A DNA stretch of 26,261 nucleotides from the IMG/VR virus record IMGVR_UViG_3300032296_000328, positions 1 through 26,261 of that record; one strand, 5' to 3'. Below the pieces are notes generated by a model. The model worked only from the letters and a program-made list of their open reading frames with translations, had not been told where the DNA came from and made no database searches. The position numbers and the translations under genes are program-made. Positions 7,950 through 15,625 of the stretch are shown piece after piece (within the stretch, counting starts at the first letter, position 1; every line of letters starts with the position of its first letter). This DNA is from a virus.

Positions 7950-8635
7950 AAGTAGCTATCTGCGTACCATGTCGTGATGAGGTTATGGCCGGGTTCTGTT
8001 TTGACCTTGCCAAACTGGTTCAATACGAAGCCAAACGTGGCAAAGTCGAGATTGAACTGTTACAGATGCCTGGTACGCTGATATTTACGCAGCGAGAGAA
8101 ACTAGCTCACGAAGCGTTAGAAATGGGTGCCGATGCTGTGCTGTGGATTGACAGCGACATGCGGTTCCCAAGTAACACGCTAGAAGTGCTTTTAGCTAGA
8201 AACGTCCCGGTTCTTGGAGTAAACGCAACTACCCGTAGAGAGCCTGTATTGCCGACTGCTTTAAACCTGGAAATCAAGAAGGGTGCAGAGGTTTCTCAGG
8301 TTTGGCACAAGGTTGAATCTAGGGGTAAAACCGGTATAGAACAGGTGACAGCGGTAGGGTTCGGTGTTACACTAATCAGGCGAGAAGTCTTTGAGAAAGT
8401 TCCGCAACCTTGGCATGACGTTATCTGGACGGATCATGGTGGGGTTATCGGGGAAGACGTTACTTTCTGTGTGAAGTGCTTAGAAAGCGACATTCCCGTT
8501 CACGTTGACCACGATTTGTCTATGCACATTGGACATACCGGGGCTAGGACGTTTGGATGGGATGACGTAAAACATGGCACTAACAACATACAGCGACCTA
8601 AAGACCAGCGTCGCAAACTATCTCGCAAGAAGTGA
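7946..8635 (+). CDS. GT-A-type glycosyltransferase (family 2-like)
   Basis: 229 aa from a TTG start at 7946 that overlaps the previous stop; CCGGGG lies just upstream. The N-terminal beta strand MKVAICVPCRD is that of a nucleotide-sugar binding GT-A fold. A DxD-type metal and sugar-nucleotide motif lies at 67-72 (LWIDSDM), with the acid region GED at residues 169-171 and a His-rich segment (H188, H194, H197) near the end. It would transfer a sugar from a nucleotide-sugar to an unknown acceptor in the cytoplasm. Lying between capsid and adaptor genes, it may decorate a virion protein (inference). Its last 62 bases also encode the adaptor N-terminus. Confidence 0.85.
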   Translation: MKVAICVPCRDEVMAGFCFDLAKLVQYEAKRGKVEIELLQMPGTLIFTQREKLAHEALEMGADAVLWIDSDMRFPSNTLEVLLARNVPVLGVNATTRREPVLPTALNLEIKKGAEVSQVWHKVESRGKTGIEQVTAVGFGVTLIRREVFEKVPQPWHDVIWTDHGGVIGEDVTFCVKCLESDIPVHVDHDLSMHIGHTGARTFGWDDVKHGTNNIQRPKDQRRKLSRKK

Positions 8636-9194
8636 CCTTACAAGTCAGATTCCTGACTTCATCCAGTTTGCTGAGATTCGACTGCGCCGTGAGCTACGCA
8701 TCCGGCAAATGCTGTCGTCGACCACTCTAACCACGACTGGCGGCACATCAACGGTCAATCTGCCGAGCGACTTTCTTGAACTCAAGAACATCTATATCGA
8801 TGGCGATCCTACGTGGACGCTGACCTATCTCACACCATCTACTCTTGAGCGCAACGGTCGTACATACGAACAGAACAAACCTTCGTACTACACGATTCTG
8901 TCGAGTACGATTAAGTTTGGTGCCACGCCTGACACAACGTACTCTGTGCCTCTTCTGTACTACGCTGCGCCTGCGTTTCTGAGCGACAGCAACACATCGA
9001 ACGTCTTTCTTGCTAACTGCCCTGACCTTCTGTTGTACGCGAGTCTTGCAGAGGCCGAGCCGTATCTGATGAACGATGCTCGTCTTGCTACTTGGCAGGC
9101 TATGTACGACCGGGGTCTGTTGGGTCTGCGCGAGTCGGATGATCGTGGTGAGTTCAGTGCTTCTCCGCTAACGATGTCGGTGACTGCGCGATGA
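8574..9194 (+). CDS. Head-tail adaptor protein (SU10-like)
   Basis: 206 aa. The N-terminus MALTTYSDLKTSVANYLARSDLTSQIPDFIQFAEIRLRRELR is characteristic of the SU10-type adaptor family that docks under the portal in short-tailed phages. A middle beta region (TTTGGTSTVNLPSDFLELKNIYID) and a helical C-terminal part (LLLYASLAEAEPYLMNDARLATWQ) also fit. The gene starts inside the glycosyltransferase gene (62-base overlap) and ends in an ATGA overlap with the next gene. Confidence 0.85.
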   Translation: MALTTYSDLKTSVANYLARSDLTSQIPDFIQFAEIRLRRELRIRQMLSSTTLTTTGGTSTVNLPSDFLELKNIYIDGDPTWTLTYLTPSTLERNGRTYEQNKPSYYTILSSTIKFGATPDTTYSVPLLYYAAPAFLSDSNTSNVFLANCPDLLLYASLAEAEPYLMNDARLATWQAMYDRGLLGLRESDDRGEFSASPLTMSVTAR

Positions 9195-10609
9195 AAGTCT
9201 TGTTCCAACAGTGGGCACCAGACCAGGCTGGTCTTGGGGCGAATCTTGTCGAGGCTAAGAACGTCATCCCGACTGGTATTGGCTTTGCGCCCTTCCCTCT
9301 TGCTGGCGATCTGTCTACAGACGCAAGCGAGGATCTATTGTTGTCTGTACCGCCTAAATTTGGTGGTGTTCAATATCTGTTTGCTGCTGGAACAACAAAG
9401 TTATTTAAGTTCGACGTTAACGATGCTGGCCTAGATGACGTATCAAAAGTTGGCGGGTATACGCTGAGTGATTACTGGGACTATGCTCAGTTTGGTGGAG
9501 TCATCATCTTTGCTAACGGTAAAGAGAAGCTCCAAGCGTATACGTTAGGATCGTCTACCAACTTTGCAGACCTTGCTGCTGCTGCGCCTGCTGCTAAGTA
9601 TGTGACTGTCGTTCGGGACTTTGTTGTAGCGGCTAACACCACAGCGGAACCGTCTAAAGTCTTTTGGTCTGACATCAACGATGAGACTAACTGGACGCCT
9701 GGCACTGGTTCTCAAAGTGATTCACAGGTGATTCCTGACGGTGGCGACATTAAAGGCATCACTGGTGGTGAGTTCGGTATTGTGTTGTTGGAGAAGTCGA
9801 TTTACCGGATGACGTACATTGGTGCGCCTCTGTACTTCCAGTTCGACAACATTACTCGGCAGCTTGGTTGTCTATCGTCTGGTTCTGTCGTTCAGTCTGG
9901 TGGCTTCACGTACTTTCTATCTGATGACGGGTTCTATGTGTGCGATGGGCAGACGGTTAAACCCATTGGAAATGAGCGTGTAGACAGATGGTTTGATGAG
10001 AACATCAACCCGTCTCTGTTGCAGAACATTTCGTCTGCAATCGATCCGATTAACAAAATTGTTATTTGGTCGTTCACGAATACGTTTGCCAACACCTACA
10101 TGCTGTTTTACAACTGGGCGGTTGATAAGTGGTCGTATGCTGAGACTGATGTTGATTACGTTTCGACTCTTGCGACACAACCGACTACGGTAGAGAACCT
10201 CGATAACTATTCAGCATCATTAGACGCTCTTCCAGCCTCCCTTGATTCGCGTTTGTGGGCAGGTGGCCAGATCGTTTTAGGTGGTGTCAGGGGTGCTAAG
10301 GTTGTGACCTTTTCCGGCCTTAATTCTGACGCCGTGTTAACGACTGGCGACATTGAGACGGAAGGCGCTAATACGCTTCTGAAACTTGCTAGACCTCTTG
10401 TTGACAACGGGTCGGCAACGGTGTCTGTTGCTTCCAGACAGCGGCTTGATGGCAATCTGAACTTCTCTACCGCTGTAGCAGCGTCAACAGAGAACAGGGT
10501 GCCTCTCAGGTCTAATGGCCGGTTTCATCGTATCTCATTGGTTCCTACAGGCAACTGGACTCGTGCGGTTGGTGTTGAGATTGATGTTGGCGCGACGGGT
10601 GGCCGGTAA
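9191..10609 (+). CDS. Putative tail hub/nozzle or DNA-stabilisation protein
   Basis: 472 aa, predominantly beta. Repeated blocks suggest a propeller-like fold: DYAQFGGVIIFANGKEKLQAY, FVVAANTTAEPSKVFWSDINDETNW, GEFGIVLLEKSIYRMTYIG, GGFTYFLSDDGFYVCDGQTVKPIG. This pattern resembles the P22 gp10/T7 gp12-like nozzle proteins that close the tail below the adaptor. Its position right after the adaptor supports that role. The start overlaps the adaptor stop as ATGA and the stop overlaps the next start as TAATG. I am confident it is a structural tail protein, less so of the exact homology. Confidence 0.75.
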   Translation: MKVLFQQWAPDQAGLGANLVEAKNVIPTGIGFAPFPLAGDLSTDASEDLLLSVPPKFGGVQYLFAAGTTKLFKFDVNDAGLDDVSKVGGYTLSDYWDYAQFGGVIIFANGKEKLQAYTLGSSTNFADLAAAAPAAKYVTVVRDFVVAANTTAEPSKVFWSDINDETNWTPGTGSQSDSQVIPDGGDIKGITGGEFGIVLLEKSIYRMTYIGAPLYFQFDNITRQLGCLSSGSVVQSGGFTYFLSDDGFYVCDGQTVKPIGNERVDRWFDENINPSLLQNISSAIDPINKIVIWSFTNTFANTYMLFYNWAVDKWSYAETDVDYVSTLATQPTTVENLDNYSASLDALPASLDSRLWAGGQIVLGGVRGAKVVTFSGLNSDAVLTTGDIETEGANTLLKLARPLVDNGSATVSVASRQRLDGNLNFSTAVAASTENRVPLRSNGRFHRISLVPTGNWTRAVGVEIDVGATGGR

Positions 10610-11388
10610 TGTTTCGCAGACTACCTCAGCAGGGCGGCACGCCTCGTGACGTTGCAGAGATCGTTAACCGGACTCTTGACGGTAAGATCAACTCTGTAGG
10701 GACTATTACGCTTGCTACAGGTGGTGCTACTACAACCACTCTGTATGACCCCAGAATCAGCGAGGACAGCATTATTCTGTTTGTAGCTGCCTCTGCTGCT
10801 GCCAACACGGATAACGTGCCTTACGGGGCATTTCAAGACACAACAGACCAGTCTGCTGCGAGTACGACTGCGGCATATGCGATTACGCTGAACACGACTG
10901 ACTACAGTAACGGTGTCAGCATTGTCAGCAACTCTCGGATCACGTTTGCAACGGGTGGTATCTATAACATTCAGTTCTCTATTCAGTTTGCTAACGATAA
11001 CTCGCAGATTGAAGATGTTGATGTGTGGTTTCGTAAGAACGGTACTGACATTGCTGGGTCTAACTCTAAATTCTCGGTTCCTAACAAGCATGGTTCTGTT
11101 AAAGGCCACTTGATTGCAGCGTTGAACTTTTACAACCAAGTTAATGCTGGTGACTACGTTGAAATAATGTGGTCGACTACTAACACTGCTGTAATTCTTG
11201 AACAGATTCCTACCCAGACAAGCCCGACTCGCCCATCTACACCGAGTGTCATTGTCACTGCTAACAAGGTAGACGAGTCATCAACGTCTGACGTATACGC
11301 ATCGAACCAGATTCAAGGTCAATGCACTGTCAACCATTTTGCTAACTCAACCGCTAACAAAACCTACAAATATGTCGTCCTTGGCTAA
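10609..11388 (+). CDS. Beta-rich virion protein with C1q/TNF-like jelly-roll appearance
   Basis: 259 aa. The N-terminus FRRLPQQGGTPRDVAEIVNRTLDGKIN is a short conserved-looking tag, probably an attachment segment. From about residue 70 the sequence resembles C1q/TNF-like jelly rolls: YAITLNTTDYSNGV, ITFATGGIYNIQFSIQF, DVDVWFRKNGTDIAGSN, NAGDYVEIMWSTTNT. Such domains form trimers on phage heads or fibres. The C-terminus (residues 215-259) is Ser/Thr/Asn rich. It probably contributes to the tail or to host binding; no enzymatic motif is seen. Confidence 0.7.
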   Translation: MFRRLPQQGGTPRDVAEIVNRTLDGKINSVGTITLATGGATTTTLYDPRISEDSIILFVAASAAANTDNVPYGAFQDTTDQSAASTTAAYAITLNTTDYSNGVSIVSNSRITFATGGIYNIQFSIQFANDNSQIEDVDVWFRKNGTDIAGSNSKFSVPNKHGSVKGHLIAALNFYNQVNAGDYVEIMWSTTNTAVILEQIPTQTSPTRPSTPSVIVTANKVDESSTSDVYASNQIQGQCTVNHFANSTANKTYKYVVLG

Positions 11389-11767
11389 AACATACGTACA
11401 ACCTGAGCAGCTTGCTTCTGTGTGGGAGTGGGTGCGTCCTAAGCTCGTGGAGATCTCTCAAATATCTCCAGAGCCGTGGTTGCCTGAAGATGTCTATACA
11501 GAGTGCAAAGAGCGACGTGCAGCGTTGTGGCTAGCTGTTGAAGAGGGTAAGCCTGTAGCGTTTGCTGTCATGCAGCCAGAGCGGACTGGGATGCACTTGT
11601 GGGCTGGCTGGGCAGAGTGGAATCTGGACGGTGCTATGGAACTTGCCAAGCAGATTGCAAAAGAGTCTGGTGCTAAGAAACTAACCTTTTCATCATTACG
11701 TCCTGGCTGGGAGCAAGTAGCTCCAGAGCAGGGTTTCAAGCCCGTCAAGTGGGCAGCAGAGGTGTGA
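11372..11767 (+). CDS. Acetyltransferase-like (GNAT-like) phage protein
   Basis: 131 aa from ATG 11372; a TTG at 11339 would lengthen it by 11 residues into the previous gene. The order of elements looks like a degenerate GNAT fold: N-terminal VWEWVRPKLVEI helix, PWLPEDVYTECKERRAALWLAVEEGKPVAFAVMQ strands, and a helix AMELAKQIAKESGAKKLTFSSLRPGWEQVAPEQGF. The canonical RxxGxG acetyl-CoA loop is not visible, so it may be non-catalytic. Similar short proteins occur beside ejection genes of podoviruses; function unknown. It has a 17-base overlap with the upstream gene and no strong Shine-Dalgarno. Confidence 0.65.
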   Translation: MSSLAKTYVQPEQLASVWEWVRPKLVEISQISPEPWLPEDVYTECKERRAALWLAVEEGKPVAFAVMQPERTGMHLWAGWAEWNLDGAMELAKQIAKESGAKKLTFSSLRPGWEQVAPEQGFKPVKWAAEV

Positions 11768-11768
11768 C

Positions 11769-12629
11769 ATGAGTGGCCCATCTTCATCTACCGTTACGAC
11801 CGCGCCTGTTGCGTATACGCCAACCGGTGAAACGCAAAACATGTATCAACTTGGTATGCAGCGTCTTCAAAACTTGTATGCTGAAGGCGATCCCGCGGTT
11901 TATCAAGGTGATCGATATGCAACACAAAATGCATATACATCAAAGGCTATTACCGAAGCATATAAAAGGGCAACGGGTGGAAGCACGCTGCTTGATGAGG
12001 CGTTAAGCCAGCAAGAAGATGTTTTGAAAGGTACTTACTTACAAAACAACCCGTTTTTTGAGCAAATGCTAACTGCTGCATCTAAGCCGATTACGACAGC
12101 ATTCCAAGATCAAATGGCGAAGATTTCGTCACAAGCATCACTTGCGGGGCGATATGGTTCTGGTGCTGCGCAACAATTGCAGTCTAGGGCCACAAGTAAC
12201 CTTGCCGATGCTCTTGCAAACATGGGTGGATCTCTTGCGTATCAAAACTACGCTGCCGAGCGTGCCCGTCAGGAAGCCGCTGCTACACAAGCGCCTGCCC
12301 TTGCTGCGTCAGAATACGGTGATATTGAAAAATTGCTACGTCTTGGGCAAATAGAAGAGTCGTATGCGCAAGCTAAAAACCTTGCGGCTATGCAGAAGTT
12401 CCAAGAAGAAGAAATGGCACCTTATACGCGGCTACAAACCTTCCTATCAGGTCTATCTGCTATCCCAACAGGTCAGACCGTATCTACTCAATACACATCA
12501 GACCCAACATTGCAGTCTCTCGGTGCTGCATTAGGTGCTGGGGCAGTTTTAGGATCAGACGGTAGCATTAACATCCCAGCGGCTGCTGCGGCTGGTCTGC
12601 TGACGTTCCTTGGTCTTAAAAAGCCTTAA
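11769..12629 (+). CDS. Putative internal virion / DNA ejection protein
   Basis: 286 aa, Ala/Gln/Ser-rich and mostly helical (GTYLQNNPFFEQMLTAASKPI, QASLAGRYGSGAAQQLQSRATSNL, AAERARQEAAATQ), with a hydrophobic Ala/Gly C-terminus (LGAALGAGAVLG, AAAAAGLLTFLGLKKP). The combination of soluble helices with a short membrane-active Gly/Ala tail is typical of small podovirus ejection proteins that cross the envelope with the DNA. It is followed by three more proteins of similar composition. Its start lies one base after the upstream stop. Confidence 0.6.
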   Translation: MSGPSSSTVTTAPVAYTPTGETQNMYQLGMQRLQNLYAEGDPAVYQGDRYATQNAYTSKAITEAYKRATGGSTLLDEALSQQEDVLKGTYLQNNPFFEQMLTAASKPITTAFQDQMAKISSQASLAGRYGSGAAQQLQSRATSNLADALANMGGSLAYQNYAAERARQEAAATQAPALAASEYGDIEKLLRLGQIEESYAQAKNLAAMQKFQEEEMAPYTRLQTFLSGLSAIPTGQTVSTQYTSDPTLQSLGAALGAGAVLGSDGSINIPAAAAAGLLTFLGLKKP

Positions 12630-12644
12630 AAAGTAGGTGACATC

Positions 12645-14423
12645 ATGGCCGTATCAGCGTCACAACTAAGCGAATACTTTAAGTCCGTATTTCCGTCTGA
12701 CAGAAGTCAGATGGATTTAAGGCCGATTATGGTTCCGTCTGGGCGTATCCGTTATGCCGGTGATGAAATCATCGGGTACGGTGAAAGTGGGCCTATGTAT
12801 GGGCCTCGGTATGAAGAAGAAAGCGATTTTGCTGGTTACTACAGCCCATATCTAAAAAGAAACCTAACAGCAGATGAGTTACAGCACGTCATACCACTTA
12901 CAGAGTTTGTTGAGGGTCAAGGGTATGTAAACGCTGGCGTTTTGTTTCCTGGTGAAAAAGCAATCGATGCTTTTAACAAGATGGGGATTACTGGCTCACA
13001 GCTATCTGGTCAACCAACTCCAGGCGGGTTTCAGATTTACCCGTTAGCAGGTACTGTTGCGACAGATCAAGGTGACAGAACAAACATTGCAATCCGATAC
13101 GGTGAGAGTGGTGCGCCAGAGGCATCTACATATCAATCAAGCACATTGTTCGGTAGTGCAAAAGTTGACAAGATTGTTGACCAACTCGCTAAAGCTGCAA
13201 ATGCTGCGCTGCTAACTTCAGTTGGTGGGTTGACGCTTGGGCCGTTGGGCGCTGGATTGTTATCTAGTGCAAACGTCGCCGGAGCTGCTGCTGGTCTTGG
13301 TCAAGCCGCTATAAAAGGTGGTGATACAAAAGACTTGCTGGCTGGAGCATTAAGCGGGTATCTGCAAGCTCCGGGTTCGGCTGAGATTACTGCTGCAAGC
13401 GATCTTGCAAAAATAGAAGCGTCGATGGGCGTCCCTACCGGGGTTGGTGTCACTCCTGGATTGTTGGCAAACATCTCTCCAGAGGTAGCAGCAGCAAACC
13501 TCGGTGCATTAGAGGCGTCTCTTGGTACGCCATCTTTGCCTGTAACGCAGTTGCCGACTGGTGTATCCCCCAGCGACCTTGCTGCGATAGAAGCTTCGAT
13601 GGGGCCAACGGCAGGTATGCAACTTCCGAGGGTGCCTAATTTTCAATTAGCCCCAAAACTAGAAGATATTTTTTCAGGGTTTGCTGATTACAACGAAGCA
13701 GCGCAAAACCTGCTTGGACAAGCGCAACAATCTTACATGCCGTTTGCTGATGTAACCACAACATACGGCGCATTGATAAACGAGCCTGTACGTGTGCCGG
13801 GTGATACTAGGCTTGTCGATACTGTTGCACAACCTCCGCTTGCTGTTGAAGACATCTCTGGACAACTTAGCCCTGAAGCAAAGCGGTTGATGGGCATGCT
13901 GGACATTGGTCAACCTGGGCCGTTGTTGGATCTTCCAGCAGAGGGTGTAGAAAAGCTGTTGCCTAGAGAGGCGTTGCCTGATTTACCAAAGATACCAGGC
14001 CCTATTAAGCCACCTGATACCGCTGGCAATCTTGATAAAGGCGTGTTGTTGGGTAACGAAGGGTACGGGCCTATATCAGATCAGACGGTTACTGGTGCGC
14101 CTATTACATCGTCACCAATCACATCACTCGGCCCTGCTGCTACGCTCAAAGACATTACCGACTATTTGACTGGCGGTGCGTTTGCTGGCTCTGTAACTGA
14201 CGCATTAAAAGAAGCATTCAAGGCTGCGACAGGCGGTGGTCAACAGCAGGGCGGTGGTGGTCTTGGCGGCTTAGGCCCGATTATCGGTGGTCTGTTGTCA
14301 CGAGCGCCAACAGCAGCGCCTTCTGCCTCTATAACGCCTGGTAGACCCGTAGACATCACTAGCCCCATTCAATCTCTGCTCGCTCCTAAATTAGTACAAC
14401 AGCGCCCTGTAACGCTGCTGTGA
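12645..14423 (+). CDS. Large putative internal virion protein with internal repeats
   Basis: 592 aa; AGGTGA lies just before the ATG. Residues 1-160 look globular, with Tyr/Gly-rich motifs (IRYAGDEIIGYGESGPMYGP). Residues about 190-230 are a glycine-zipper-like hydrophobic stretch (LGPLGAGLLSSANVAGAAAG) that could insert in a membrane. Residues 253-325 contain three related blocks beginning DLAKIEASMG (253), NLGALEASLG (285) and DLAAIEASMG (311). The remainder is Pro/Gly-rich and probably disordered, ending in GGGQQQGGGGLGGLG. I do not recognise a family; position among ejection candidates suggests an internal virion role. Confidence 0.6.
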   Translation: MAVSASQLSEYFKSVFPSDRSQMDLRPIMVPSGRIRYAGDEIIGYGESGPMYGPRYEEESDFAGYYSPYLKRNLTADELQHVIPLTEFVEGQGYVNAGVLFPGEKAIDAFNKMGITGSQLSGQPTPGGFQIYPLAGTVATDQGDRTNIAIRYGESGAPEASTYQSSTLFGSAKVDKIVDQLAKAANAALLTSVGGLTLGPLGAGLLSSANVAGAAAGLGQAAIKGGDTKDLLAGALSGYLQAPGSAEITAASDLAKIEASMGVPTGVGVTPGLLANISPEVAAANLGALEASLGTPSLPVTQLPTGVSPSDLAAIEASMGPTAGMQLPRVPNFQLAPKLEDIFSGFADYNEAAQNLLGQAQQSYMPFADVTTTYGALINEPVRVPGDTRLVDTVAQPPLAVEDISGQLSPEAKRLMGMLDIGQPGPLLDLPAEGVEKLLPREALPDLPKIPGPIKPPDTAGNLDKGVLLGNEGYGPISDQTVTGAPITSSPITSLGPAATLKDITDYLTGGAFAGSVTDALKEAFKAATGGGQQQGGGGLGGLGPIIGGLLSRAPTAAPSASITPGRPVDITSPIQSLLAPKLVQQRPVTLL

Positions 14424-14431
14424 GGTGAATC

Positions 14432-15625
14432 ATGGATATTGCATCTCTGTTGTTTCCGCAAGCACCCTCTTACGCAACTGGTCTACTTGGCGAGGAAGAG
14501 GCTGCTCGTCTACAGGGTCAGGCTAGGCAGGCAGGTCTGCTGAACCTCGGTCTAGGTCTGTTGGCTGCTGGTGGGCCTGCTGCTGTACGTCCCGGTTTGG
14601 GACAAGGGCTGATACAAGGTCTGTCTGCTGGTCAGCAGGCATATCAGAACGTATATAGCCAGCGTCTGCAAGAGATGGAGCTGGCTCGTAAAATTGCAGA
14701 GCAGCGTCGGATGGAAAACGTCCAGCAGATGATGCAGCAACTTGCACCTAGAGCATTGGCTGGCGATCAAGAAGCTATGAGTCAACTTGCCCAGTTCTTG
14801 CCGCCGGAACAGTTGTCAAAATTCACAACCGCAGCTAAAACCGCGCAGGAAATGCGTACTCCTGCTAAGCCAGAGTACAGAGAGGTTGGCGGGGCATTGT
14901 ATGAGATGGTTCCTGGGCAACCTCCTAAGCCGGTAGTTAGTCCAACAGGCAAGTTGACCGGCGACTTTGCAAACGTGGCGCTTGGTCTATACGGAACCGC
15001 GAATGTGGCTGAGTTGCCTCAAGATGCGTTTACAAACATTCAGCGCGAAATACTTAAGGGGAAAGAAGCCGGTCGAATGATTATTGATATGACCGCTGGC
15101 GAAAAAGGCTTCAAGAACGAAATGGATCTGCGCAAAGAGTGGGCTGCATCTCCTGAATACAAATCCTACGTTGATATGAAATCAGCATGGGATTCTGTTC
15201 AGACAGCGCTAAAAGAAAACACGCCGATTGGTGATACTGCTGCTGCCACCAAGATTATGAAACTGCTTGACCCTGGTTCTGTTGTGCGTGAGTCTGAGCT
15301 TGCAATTGCAATGCAAGCAACTGGAGCGTTGGATAGGATCAGAAATTACGCAGACAGCATCATTAAAGGCACTAAGCTAACCGGTGCGCAGAAGCAAGAA
15401 TTTGGACGTTTGGCAGACCAGCTTTATAACGCAGCGGCGCAGGTCTACAATGCTAAACGAGATAATTACATCTCAATTGCAGAAGATTACGGGCTAAATG
15501 CGCAACGTATTGCTGGCAAGCCTGCTCAGGTGCAAACTAAGCCTGCACAGGTTCCTGCAAACCTCGTAGATATGGCTCGTGAAGAACTAAAGCAGCGCGA
15601 ACTCAAACGTAACCGGGGGCAATGA
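14432..15625 (+). CDS. Putative internal virion / ejection protein
   Basis: 397 aa, started by GAGGTGAATCATG (14422-14434). The N-terminus holds a Leu/Gly/Ala segment (ARQAGLLNLGLGLLAAGGPAAVRPGLGQGLIQGLSAGQQAY, residues 31-71), the layout seen in many podovirus internal proteins. Then come Gln/Met-rich helices (ENVQQMMQQLAPRALAGDQEAMSQLA) and a helical C-terminal half with ESELAIAMQATGALDRIRNYADSI near residues 288-312. No enzymatic motif is seen. It overlaps the next gene by 4 bases (ATGA). Confidence 0.65.
   Translation: MDIASLLFPQAPSYATGLLGEEEAARLQGQARQAGLLNLGLGLLAAGGPAAVRPGLGQGLIQGLSAGQQAYQNVYSQRLQEMELARKIAEQRRMENVQQMMQQLAPRALAGDQEAMSQLAQFLPPEQLSKFTTAAKTAQEMRTPAKPEYREVGGALYEMVPGQPPKPVVSPTGKLTGDFANVALGLYGTANVAELPQDAFTNIQREILKGKEAGRMIIDMTAGEKGFKNEMDLRKEWAASPEYKSYVDMKSAWDSVQTALKENTPIGDTAAATKIMKLLDPGSVVRESELAIAMQATGALDRIRNYADSIIKGTKLTGAQKQEFGRLADQLYNAAAQVYNAKRDNYISIAEDYGLNAQRIAGKPAQVQTKPAQVPANLVDMAREELKQRELKRNRGQ

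Noticed and set aside
10621-11139. 172-codon leftward open frame opposite the jelly-roll-like gene
   Set aside because: Arg/Val/Ser-rich antisense shadow with no ribosome site, in a block where all coding is rightward.
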